From: Bacillota bacterium
GTDB taxonomy: Bacteria > Bacillota > UBA4882 > UBA8346
NCBI GenBank assembly: GCA_023401925.1
Contig: JAEXDA010000049.1
Location: forward strand, 1 to 64,000
Direction of reading: 5' to 3'
DNA length: 64,000 nucleotides
Below, in pieces: positions 9,767 to 17,614 of this stretch (positions are counted from its first letter, which is position 1; every line of letters begins with the position of its first letter). The position numbers were made by a program, and so were the translations under genes. Under the pieces are notes generated by a model. That model was not told where the DNA came from and ran no database searches. It worked only from the letters and a program-made list of their open reading frames with translations.

Positions 9767-9780
9767 TTTAATCGATTAAA
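9767..9780. promoter_or_regulatory. LacI-type operator upstream of lacI gene
   Basis: Perfect 14-bp palindrome TTTAATCGATTAAA, 20 bp before the ATG at 9747. It is identical to the core of the operator at 8611-8628. Its position within the 5' leader fits negative autoregulation. Confidence 0.65.
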
Positions 9781-9975
9781 CATTTCCTGGTCATTTGCTT
9801 TTTTCCTTCCTTCGTTATAAAATATTTTTAAATAAATTTCAGCAAATATCTATTGACATTTTCAAATATGATGTTCCGTTATTTCTAATTGATAATATTT
9901 TCATAGAACAGAGTACATCCTATCGATATTTGTTAATCGTTTACAATGTACCACTCAAAAGCTGGGGGTTAATCG

Positions 9976-11004
9976 TTATAAATATGCCCACTGGTCTTGA
10001 TCCCAATGCAAAGGCCTAATCTGTAAGGTTGAGGCTCCATTATTCAAAGCATCATAAGCATGATTTACTAAAATCGTGGTCCCGCCCGATTGATACACAG
10101 CACAGTGTCCGGGCCCTTTCCAACGTTCATTCCCGGCATCGATTAAAGTCCCCCCGCCTTCCATCATTGAAACTCCTTGTTTATCGGAATAAGGTCCCGC
10201 GATGTTTTTGGAACGTCCCACCATAATTTTATAGTCGCTTTGGACACCCCGGCAGCAATGATCGAAAGAAACAAACAAATAATAGTATCCATTCCTGTAT
10301 ATCAAAAAAGGCGCTTCAATGGCATTATTCTCCCCCGGCCTGCCAGCAATGGACCGGACCGGTTCGCCGGGATTGGGTTTCATGGTGGATGAATTCAACC
10401 TAGTCAATTTAATCCCGGTCCAAAACGACCCGAAACTCAACCATGGTTCGCCCTGCAGGTCAATAACTAAATTGGGATCGATGCAATTATAATCCATGGA
10501 GGAATCCGAACTTATCACGGGTCCTAAGTCCTTCCAAGCGTAGTCAGGGCTGTCGGGATCTAAAGTCTCATTCAAAGCCAGACCAATGACAGATCGGTTG
10601 GTCCCAAATATCGATTTGCTGTAAAAAAGGTAATAATGCCCTCTATATAAAGAAATATCCGGCGCCCATAAATTGTTGTTGACGCTGGGAACAAATTTTC
10701 TCTGCCAATCCTGACTTTCTAACACGTGGCCTATATCCCTCCAATGGATGCCATCCGTTGAGGTTTTCATGCGAATACCATATCCGGTTGAGAATATGTA
10801 CCAATGACTCCCTTGACGCGCAATCACGGGATCATGAACATTGAGATCGCCTGTGAGGTCCCGGGTAATCGCATCTAAATTCCCTCTTGGTTCCGCGACC
10901 GCGGCTATGGGGATAATATTCTTTTTTGGCCGAGCCGCCATGCTTGCTATTGCCAACAAAATGACAGCAATCACCGTAGTCCATTTAAATACACTATGGC
11001 TCAA
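9976..11004 (-). CDS. Secreted GH43 endo-alpha-1,5-L-arabinanase-like enzyme
   Basis: Five-bladed beta-propeller glycosidase that cuts the arabinan backbone. The GH43 triad is visible: Asp58 (HDPVI), Asp176 (IDPNL) and Glu230 (IEAPF). The motifs HWYIFSTGYGI, LWAPDISLYRGHYYLFYS and GTLIDAGNERWKGPGHCAV match the arabinanase subgroup. A signal peptide or anchor is predicted (hydrophobic residues 9-22, then SMAA). The start is TTG with AAGGTGAG 4-6 nt upstream. It follows the GH51 gene by 21 bp, so the two form one operon: the extracellular endo-enzyme feeds the cytoplasmic arabinofuranosidase. 342 aa, standard for a single-domain enzyme. Confidence 0.9.
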   Translation of the reverse strand: MSHSVFKWTTVIAVILLAIASMAARPKKNIIPIAAVAEPRGNLDAITRDLTGDLNVHDPVIARQGSHWYIFSTGYGIRMKTSTDGIHWRDIGHVLESQDWQRKFVPSVNNNLWAPDISLYRGHYYLFYSKSIFGTNRSVIGLALNETLDPDSPDYAWKDLGPVISSDSSMDYNCIDPNLVIDLQGEPWLSFGSFWTGIKLTRLNSSTMKPNPGEPVRSIAGRPGENNAIEAPFLIYRNGYYYLFVSFDHCCRGVQSDYKIMVGRSKNIAGPYSDKQGVSMMEGGGTLIDAGNERWKGPGHCAVYQSGGTTILVNHAYDALNNGASTLQIRPLHWDQDQWAYL

Positions 11005-11025
11005 ATTCTCACCTTCAATTTCAAT

Positions 11026-12522
11026 TTAAATCTTAAAACGCAGCATGTTCCAAGATAATTTAGGCAAAACAACGTCAACTTGATTGGTTTGAAGCCCTGT
11101 TATCCCAAGAGAGACCGGCTTTACTTTTTCCGGTTCTTGAAAACTATTGGTTGCAGAAAGATCATTTCCTTTTAATACCACGTGTTCTATAGAATTCACG
11201 CGGCCAAACGATCTAAAATCCAATGAAACTTCCACATCATCTTGTTGGTCGCAGTTTAATACGAAGATACTGACTTCACCGGCTTCTTGATTCAAAACTA
11301 CCGCTGATTGTAGCACTGGAACATCTCCATATCTTTTCGAATTAAATTTCGGACAATTTATTAAAGGTTTTAGAACCTGGCCCCTGCCATAAGTTGATAC
11401 TTGCTGGAACGGATAAAAAATACTCTGTTTGATAGCCATCCCGCCGGGCTGAGTGTAAATCGGAGCAATTGCATTCACCAATTGAGCCAGGCACGCCATT
11501 TGAACCCGATCGGCATGATTGAGCAGAGAACAAATAAGACCTCCGAAACATAGAGCATCGCTTAAATTGTAAACCTGTTCCAGACGAGCCCCCGCCTGAT
11601 CCCAGGTAGTAAAAGCAGCCCGCCGATTTGCCCATACATTCCACTCATCAAAAGACAAATTCATTGTTTTTTTACTACGTTTTTTGGCTTTCACATAATC
11701 GGCCGTCGCCTCAAGGGTGTGAATGAAATTATCCATATCCATAAACGAAGCCAAAAAATCGCCCAAATTATCGTTATCATCCGATCCATAATAACGGTGA
11801 AGGGAAATAAAATCCACTTGATCATATAAATACTCTAAAACAGTCCGGTCCCATTCCGGGAAAGTCGGCATTTCCGTATTGGAACTGCCGCACGCCACCA
11901 ATTCAATATTCGGATCCACCCAGCGCATGATTTTGGCGGCTTCCAAAGCTTTCCTGCCGTAATCATCCGCAGAGAGGTGACAAATCTGCCAAGGACCGTC
12001 TATCTCGTTGCCAAGGCACCAAACCTTGATCTGGTGGGGCTGCTCATGCCCGTTCTTACGCCGCAAATCGCTCCAATAGGTCCCCCCGGGATGATTACAG
12101 TACTCTACCAAATGGCCGGCATCGGCCGGAGTACCCGTACCCAGATTCACAGCCTCCATCACTTCGGAATTAGCCTTCTTACACCAGTCGGCAAATTCAT
12201 CGATGCCGATCTGGTTGGTCTCCACCGATTTCCAGGCCAAATCCAACCGGATTGGACGGCCAGCCAGCGGACCGATGCCATCGGTCCAATCATATCCGGA
12301 AACAAAATTGCCGCCGGGATAACGGATAATCGGTACCTTCAATTGTTTCACCAATTCCAAGACATCGCCCCGAAACCCTTGCCCGTCTGCACTTGGATGT
12401 CCGGGTTCATATATCCCGCTGTAAACTGCTCTGCCCAAATGCTCTATAAATGAGCCGAAAAGTCGCGGACTGGTTGTGCCAATCGAATAATCCTTCTCAA
12501 TGATACATTTCGCCTTTTTCAT
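11026..12522 (-). CDS. GH51 alpha-L-arabinofuranosidase
   Basis: Clan-A retaining enzyme releasing alpha-L-arabinofuranose from arabino-oligosaccharides. Acid/base Glu173 lies in CLGNEIDGPWQ and nucleophile Glu293 in LSFDEWNVW; IIRYPGGNFVSGYDW is the N-terminal family signature. 498 aa without a signal peptide, so cytoplasmic. The ribosome binding site is GGAGAGGGG. The start lies 30 bp from a perfect 14-bp palindrome (12552-12565) of the ACCGGT type that recurs upstream of the 16059 gene, so the LacI protein at 16557 probably controls it. First gene of a two-gene operon with the GH43 arabinanase. Confidence 0.95.
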   Translation of the reverse strand: MKKAKCIIEKDYSIGTTSPRLFGSFIEHLGRAVYSGIYEPGHPSADGQGFRGDVLELVKQLKVPIIRYPGGNFVSGYDWTDGIGPLAGRPIRLDLAWKSVETNQIGIDEFADWCKKANSEVMEAVNLGTGTPADAGHLVEYCNHPGGTYWSDLRRKNGHEQPHQIKVWCLGNEIDGPWQICHLSADDYGRKALEAAKIMRWVDPNIELVACGSSNTEMPTFPEWDRTVLEYLYDQVDFISLHRYYGSDDNDNLGDFLASFMDMDNFIHTLEATADYVKAKKRSKKTMNLSFDEWNVWANRRAAFTTWDQAGARLEQVYNLSDALCFGGLICSLLNHADRVQMACLAQLVNAIAPIYTQPGGMAIKQSIFYPFQQVSTYGRGQVLKPLINCPKFNSKRYGDVPVLQSAVVLNQEAGEVSIFVLNCDQQDDVEVSLDFRSFGRVNSIEHVVLKGNDLSATNSFQEPEKVKPVSLGITGLQTNQVDVVLPKLSWNMLRFKI

Positions 12523-12551
12523 TTTTAAAAGAACCCCTCTCCGCGTCGAAA

Positions 12552-12565
12552 TCTAACCGGTTAGA
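12552..12565. promoter_or_regulatory. LacI-type operator upstream of GH51
   Basis: Perfect 14-bp palindrome TCTAACCGGTTAGA. Near-identical sites occur at 16258-16271 and 16356-16369, between the lacI-type gene at 16557 and the large surface-protein gene. A weak promoter (TTTAAA, 17 bp, TAAGAT on the minus strand) lies just upstream, so the operator would sit near the transcription start. Confidence 0.7.
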
Positions 12566-12658
12566 AATGTATCTTAATTATTCTCAGCCCGCTTTTAAAT
12601 TCCTCCTGTGAAAATAATATTTATAACTTTTTCATTTAAAAATGAATGAACTCTTCCC

Positions 12659-12697
12659 AAAACGGAAGGAAGGCTCAAAAGCCTTCCTTCCGTTTTT
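12659..12697. terminator. Strong hairpin terminator after the 12733-16059 gene
   Basis: A perfect 17-bp stem (AAAACGGAAGGAAGGCT and its complement) closes on a CAAA loop, with T-runs at both ends of the stem. It separates the large surface-protein gene from the GH51 operon, so the latter needs its own promoter. Confidence 0.85.
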
Positions 12698-12732
12698 CAA
12701 CAAAAAGAAGAATAACGGGATAAATCTGGCAA

Positions 12733-15700
12733 TTACTGGGCTAAACTTAAAACTTCAGAAGCGCTGAGTGCCCTGTTGTATATTCGAAACTCATCGACAA
12801 GCCCATTCAAATAAGGATCCGACCACTGGGACTTCCCAATATAATTCTGGGTGGTATTGCCCAGACTGGAGGGTTTCAGTGTCATATTGGCATTTTGACC
12901 AACCTGAACTCCATTGACATAAAGCGTTCCGGTCGTTCCCGAGAGGGTAACCGCCACATGGGTCCAAATGCCCGTCGATAAAGCCGACGTCCCGTTAATC
13001 TGCTGTTCAGAACCATTGCTGTTGGTAGTTATAGCAAACCGCGGTACTGAACCGGCGCTTCCGGTCAAAAACATATATACCGTAGTTCCGGTCCCGAAAT
13101 CAAAGATCCGGTTCCAAGTGCTATTGCTGTTTAGCCTAATCCAGCTGGCGACGGTAAAATCATTGAGACCGTTCATAATACCCGCCGGCATACTTACATA
13201 TCCGTCACTGCCATTGAGACTGACTGCGTTTCCATTTCTTCCCGCCGTCCAGGAAACGCCGCCATTTAAAGTTGAATTTTTGCCGTTGCCGGATGAATCC
13301 GCTGCTGACGTTCCACTTGTTTCATCCAACCGATAGTATGCTATCAGATCACTTACCGTTCCAGAGCCTTTTTGTAATTTAACACCATAGGTTGAAGCCG
13401 TTCCGACATTGATATAAACAACCGTATTTTGACCGCTGTATGCATTGACGGCCCCTACCTTCGTTCCGTTTACCAAAATATCGTAAGCGTTTGCGGCAAG
13501 GCCTGAAAAGATTATTTTCGTGGTGTGTACCGCCGTTTCCTGATTTTTCAAGGTGAATTCAACATAATCCTTAGTCGTCGCTACTGTCGCCGCAGTATAT
13601 TGATCTTGCTCCAGTGCCATCCCAAATTTTTGAGTTATCAAATTCAGGCGTTTAAAGATGCCATCCTTGGGTGTAATAACATAGTTGGAACCGCTTTGGG
13701 TAACATCACAGCCATAACCGTAGAGACCGAAGATCGGGTCAACCGCCACATCCGAACTTAAAATCCTGATGGCCCCGAAGAGACCCAAATCAGCCTCACC
13801 CGACATCTGCCTCCATCCATTGTGAAGAGTCCCGCTCTCAGCGGTTCCGCCGTATATATTGCCTTTCTCCGCCTGGTAAGTCCAAGCCACAGTTCCTATA
13901 TTGGCGGGATCAGAGTCGATCTGGCCCGAATTGATAGTGCTTATGCCTGCAATTTTAGCCGCATAAGACAGGCGCTGATCTGTTTCCGAAGTGGTTGAAT
14001 AATTCCGAAGCCAGTCATCCATGCAATAGCCTACCAGCGAGACGGAATATTGGAAATTCCACCAGTTTTCACCGCAGATCGTAACCGGATTGGCATAATA
14101 ATACCAGACCGGCTGGGTGCCGCGGCAGGCTCTGGTCTTGTCATTGATTTTCGACATCATCGTGCTGTTATTGTTCATTTTTGCATAGGTATAAACCGCT
14201 TCTTCACCGGTATTATCATAATTATACTCGGATCCGTAAGGATATTTGGTGTTCCTGAAATTATTATATTTGGTATTGATCCGGGCTATTACACTGTTCG
14301 CTTCAGTGGTATATCCCTCATCCCGTAAAGCCGCCACCAATTCAGGAGCGGTTGATTCGCCCATCAAACCCGTGCCCGGGCTGAGGGATGCTCCGACCAT
14401 ATAAATATTGTAGGCCCTCAACAGATATGTCGTCCTTGGATTAATGTAGGACACCAAATTGGGATGCAATTTGGCTATCTTGTACATGCTGAAATAAGTA
14501 TTGGAGACATGAGGGTAGGCAAATGCGCGCGCCATGTCGTCGGTATACGGAGTTTGTCTAAACCAGTCATGAACTTTGTAGTCCGTATGATGGCCGTTCA
14601 TGATCGTATTCCAGATACAAGTCTCAAGGTACTGGTCCAATGCATTCACTTCCGATGCCACCGGGGTTAATGCATTTTTTTCGGCCAAAAATTCTCCATG
14701 AGTATAACCCCAGTCATCTCCCCAACCCATATAACCGCTAAAATTATTTCTTTTGGACTTCGTGTCCATCATCCAGTCATCAAATACTTTGTAATAAAAT
14801 TTGGACGAATCATTCACCTGCTGGTTCTGGACCATGAAAGTGGCATGCCTTTGAATGGCCGTATCAATTGGTTCGATAACATAGAATTGCAAGGTCGTAG
14901 TCAGGCCATTGCCGTAATTGATGGTAATGTTGTTCTGGCCCAAATGACTCATGGTCAGCTGGTAAATCTTATGGTTAGTCGCTACCGTTCCAAGGAAAGT
15001 AATCGTAGTTTCGGAAGGATACTGGGCAGTTACCGATAAAATCGTTTGGGAAGTATGAAGATCAAACTTTGCCGTCTGATTCGTAGGGACGATCATGCCC
15101 GGTACCACATTGAAATCAATAAGTCCTTCACTATATATCCTGTCTTTCATCGCATTCAGGTCGGCCACCTTGAAAAATTTAAAAGCATAGGTTTTACTTT
15201 GCCCGGATGAAAGAATCGTGCTTGTATTGGGAAGATAACCTCTGTTGGTGCTTTTGATTACGCTGGAATTGATATAAAAGACATTCAATCCGTTGGCCCA
15301 ACCGGCTTGGTCTTGGCACCAAGCTGTACTTTCAGGGTGTTCCGCTACCCGCCAATGGTCCTGATATTCAAAACCAGCGCCTGTGGAGGTATTGGGTGTC
15401 ATCAATAGAAACGGCCCCACACCGCTTGGCCTGGTAACATAAATATAGGAAGAATTTTTACCGGTAAAGGAATGCCAGATGGTTCTTGTCTCATATATCT
15501 CCTCGTTCGGCCATATTTCATTGAAAGGAAGCGGCAGGCCGATATCGCCGAACTCTATGCTCTGGCTGCCGGTGTTGGTCAAGGTAATTTGCCAGTAAAA
15601 GTAATCATTAACCAAGGAATAGGTTTCAACCAGCTTGAAATTTTTGATACCTTGTGAGTTGGCGGAATTCTGATAAGTGACGGTTACCGTATTACCGCTC

Positions 15701-16059
15701 TGGCTTTGAGTTCTCACATCGCCCGACTTGTTCGTAAACGCCTTAGTCCACGAACCCGTTCCCAGCCTGTAAGTGAACATCAGCTCACCAACCCACTCAT
15801 GTTCCGATGTATTCTGATTCGGGCTGTTGGTAGCGTTCATTACATAATCCGTTGCATAAGTATCTCCGGTCAATTTCAACGAGGATATCTCACCATAGGA
15901 TCCTGTTTGAACGTTAAAATAGCTATTGGAAAGAGCGCATCCGGAAACTTGTTGCGTGATAAGCAAAATAAATATTGTTGAAATAAAAATAACAATTACA
16001 ATAGGAACTATAACTCGGTTAATTGAATGCAATAAAGTGATCTCTGTTTCTCTTTTCAT
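12733..16059 (-). CDS. Large exported protein with DUF5695-like region and C-terminal LamG domain
   Basis: 1108 aa. An N-terminal hydrophobic segment (residues 16-37) is followed by VSGC at 38-41, a lipobox-like tetrapeptide, so it may be a lipoprotein. Residues ~45-390 look beta-rich, and ~400-700 look alpha-helical with many aromatics, resembling an (alpha/alpha)-barrel glycosidase. From memory the arrangement recalls DUF5695 proteins, but I cannot verify this. Residues ~930-1105 form a LamG/concanavalin-like jellyroll (IAYYRLDETSGTSAADSSGN ... LVDEFRIYNRALSASEV), usually carbohydrate-binding. The ribosome binding site GGAGAA supports the start. Two ACCGGT operators lie upstream, tying it to the LacI regulator at 16557 and the GH51 operon. 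No catalytic residues can be assigned. A role on arabinan or arabinosylated glycan is inferred from context only. Confidence 0.75.
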   Translation of the reverse strand: MKRETEITLLHSINRVIVPIVIVIFISTIFILLITQQVSGCALSNSYFNVQTGSYGEISSLKLTGDTYATDYVMNATNSPNQNTSEHEWVGELMFTYRLGTGSWTKAFTNKSGDVRTQSQSGNTVTVTYQNSANSQGIKNFKLVETYSLVNDYFYWQITLTNTGSQSIEFGDIGLPLPFNEIWPNEEIYETRTIWHSFTGKNSSYIYVTRPSGVGPFLLMTPNTSTGAGFEYQDHWRVAEHPESTAWCQDQAGWANGLNVFYINSSVIKSTNRGYLPNTSTILSSGQSKTYAFKFFKVADLNAMKDRIYSEGLIDFNVVPGMIVPTNQTAKFDLHTSQTILSVTAQYPSETTITFLGTVATNHKIYQLTMSHLGQNNITINYGNGLTTTLQFYVIEPIDTAIQRHATFMVQNQQVNDSSKFYYKVFDDWMMDTKSKRNNFSGYMGWGDDWGYTHGEFLAEKNALTPVASEVNALDQYLETCIWNTIMNGHHTDYKVHDWFRQTPYTDDMARAFAYPHVSNTYFSMYKIAKLHPNLVSYINPRTTYLLRAYNIYMVGASLSPGTGLMGESTAPELVAALRDEGYTTEANSVIARINTKYNNFRNTKYPYGSEYNYDNTGEEAVYTYAKMNNNSTMMSKINDKTRACRGTQPVWYYYANPVTICGENWWNFQYSVSLVGYCMDDWLRNYSTTSETDQRLSYAAKIAGISTINSGQIDSDPANIGTVAWTYQAEKGNIYGGTAESGTLHNGWRQMSGEADLGLFGAIRILSSDVAVDPIFGLYGYGCDVTQSGSNYVITPKDGIFKRLNLITQKFGMALEQDQYTAATVATTKDYVEFTLKNQETAVHTTKIIFSGLAANAYDILVNGTKVGAVNAYSGQNTVVYINVGTASTYGVKLQKGSGTVSDLIAYYRLDETSGTSAADSSGNGKNSTLNGGVSWTAGRNGNAVSLNGSDGYVSMPAGIMNGLNDFTVASWIRLNSNSTWNRIFDFGTGTTVYMFLTGSAGSVPRFAITTNSNGSEQQINGTSALSTGIWTHVAVTLSGTTGTLYVNGVQVGQNANMTLKPSSLGNTTQNYIGKSQWSDPYLNGLVDEFRIYNRALSASEVLSLAQ

Positions 16060-16257
16060 AATTTTCTCCTTTCTATCTTGTACTCTTCGCTCTCATCAAT
16101 CTTCCGGAAGCTTTTATAGAGGAAATAGAAGTTTAAAAAATTATGGATTCCATTCAAGTTGGAGTAATTCAAAAAGAAAAATAGATTTTCAATGAAACAC
16201 CTTCCCGCCGGAACTTGCACTCAGGGACCCATTCAATAGGATTCCAACCGCCTCCTT

Positions 16258-16271
16258 TCAAACCGGTTCAA
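16258..16271. promoter_or_regulatory. LacI-type operator (proximal)
   Basis: TCAAACCGGTTCAA, a variant of the TCTAACCGGTTAGA palindrome. It lies between the putative promoter and start of the 16059 gene. Its centre is about 98 bp from the distal operator, roughly nine helical turns, so DNA looping is possible. Confidence 0.55.
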
Positions 16272-16355
16272 AAACAATCGTTCACACCATTTTATTTAGA
16301 ACGCGACATTCTCAAATCATCAGGAACCACAGAAGAACAAAAATAGTTTTGATTT

Positions 16356-16369
16356 TCAAACCGGTTAGA
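16356..16369. promoter_or_regulatory. LacI-type operator (distal)
   Basis: TCAAACCGGTTAGA differs by one base from the perfect palindrome in front of GH51. It is placed between the divergent surface-protein and lacI-type genes, so it could serve both directions. Confidence 0.65.
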
Positions 16370-16556
16370 TTTTATTACCATATATTTCTTTATATTCTTT
16401 AATATTCCTTTTTATTAAAATAATCTTTTCCGGATTTTAGCTTAACAGTTTGCCGGTAAGCTCTTTATAACCAAGGAATAAAATTTATTGATGGAGAAGG
16501 GATTTGTGAACTACTGCCGAAATAACGACTAAACTGTTAAAAGAGGTTTTCTGAAT

Positions 16557-17564
16557 TTGGCAACAATCCGTGATGTAGCTAAAAAAGCGGGGGTTTCAGT
16601 AGCAACAGTATCCGCAGTAATTAACCAAAGCTGCAAAGTAAGCGAGAAACTAACCAGCCGGGTACTCCAAGCAACTCAGGAGTTAAATTACCATCCTAAC
16701 CGGTTAGCTAGAGCTCTCTCCAAAAAACGTACTCACCTCATAGGATGTTTGGTTCCAACCATTGTGAATCCTTTTTTTCCACAAATCGTTAAAAGCGTTG
16801 AAGACATCGCTTTTCAAAATAATTTTGGGGTTTTTGTATGCAATAGCGAAGGTAATTCCGGAAAAGTAGACTATTATCAAAAAATGTTGATTGAAACTCA
16901 AGTCGATGGGGTCATCATCGCCCTTTCCTGGGAACTCGCCCGGGAAGAAGTTATTCAACCTTTTTTGGAAGCCGGTATTCCCGTTGTTGGTTTGGCAGGC
17001 GCCCGAAAACTTGATTTTATCGATTGTGTGATCATTGATGATATTCAAGGCAGTTATGATGCCGTTACTCATCTGATTGCTTACGGCCATAACAAAATCG
17101 GATTTATCGGCGTTCAAAATAGTGAATCAACCCGTTTACGTTTGCTAGGTTATCAAAAAGCGCTAGAAACTTCCGGTTTGAATATAAATCAAAAATGTCT
17201 GGCATTTGGCACTTCATTCTCCGAAGTCGAAACTTATTCATTGACCAAAGAACTTATGGGGCACAACCCCGAAATTACTGCAATTTTAGCGTATAATGAT
17301 TTAATGGCGTTGAGTATTATGAAATCTCTAATTGATACCGGTTTTGATGTTCCTGGGACTATATCGGTAATCGGCTTTGACGACTCAGTGGCCTCTTACT
17401 GTGTGCCTAGATTATCAACAATTGCTATACCCAAAGAAGAGATGGGAAAGATAGCTGCCAATATTTTGATCAATAGAATTAAAGGAAAAAACGACCCCCC
17501 AAGAATCTTTGAGTTACGGCCCCAATTAGTGATCAGGGAATCAACGGGACCAGCCCGTATTTAA
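16557..17564 (+). CDS. LacI-family transcriptional regulator (blocks 1/2)
   Basis: 335-aa repressor with the canonical HTH TIRDVAKKAGVSVATVSAVI and hinge NYHPNRLARALSKKRT, then a sugar-sensing periplasmic-binding fold. The start is TTG with AAAGAGGT about 10 nt upstream, giving the typical MATIRDVAKKAG start. ACCGGT-centred operators lie in its divergent upstream region and before GH51, so it likely controls the exported LamG protein, GH51-GH43 and itself. A further perfect CTAACCGGTTAG lies inside its own coding sequence (16696-16707, codons for the conserved PNRL). It converges on GH127 copy B. Confidence 0.93.
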   Translation: MATIRDVAKKAGVSVATVSAVINQSCKVSEKLTSRVLQATQELNYHPNRLARALSKKRTHLIGCLVPTIVNPFFPQIVKSVEDIAFQNNFGVFVCNSEGNSGKVDYYQKMLIETQVDGVIIALSWELAREEVIQPFLEAGIPVVGLAGARKLDFIDCVIIDDIQGSYDAVTHLIAYGHNKIGFIGVQNSESTRLRLLGYQKALETSGLNINQKCLAFGTSFSEVETYSLTKELMGHNPEITAILAYNDLMALSIMKSLIDTGFDVPGTISVIGFDDSVASYCVPRLSTIAIPKEEMGKIAANILINRIKGKNDPPRIFELRPQLVIRESTGPARI

Positions 17565-17614
17565 TTTTAATACGCTTTTAATCTCTACCGACTTATTTTC
17601 TTCGTTACATCCCC

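Larger units (their letters stand above)
16060..16556. other. Divergent regulatory region
   Basis: 497 bp between the surface-protein gene and a divergent lacI-type gene. It holds two ACCGGT-centred operators about 98 bp apart, with promoter-like AT-rich sequence between them (minus strand TTTGAG, 16 bp, TAAAAT). No additional gene is credible here. Confidence 0.65.
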
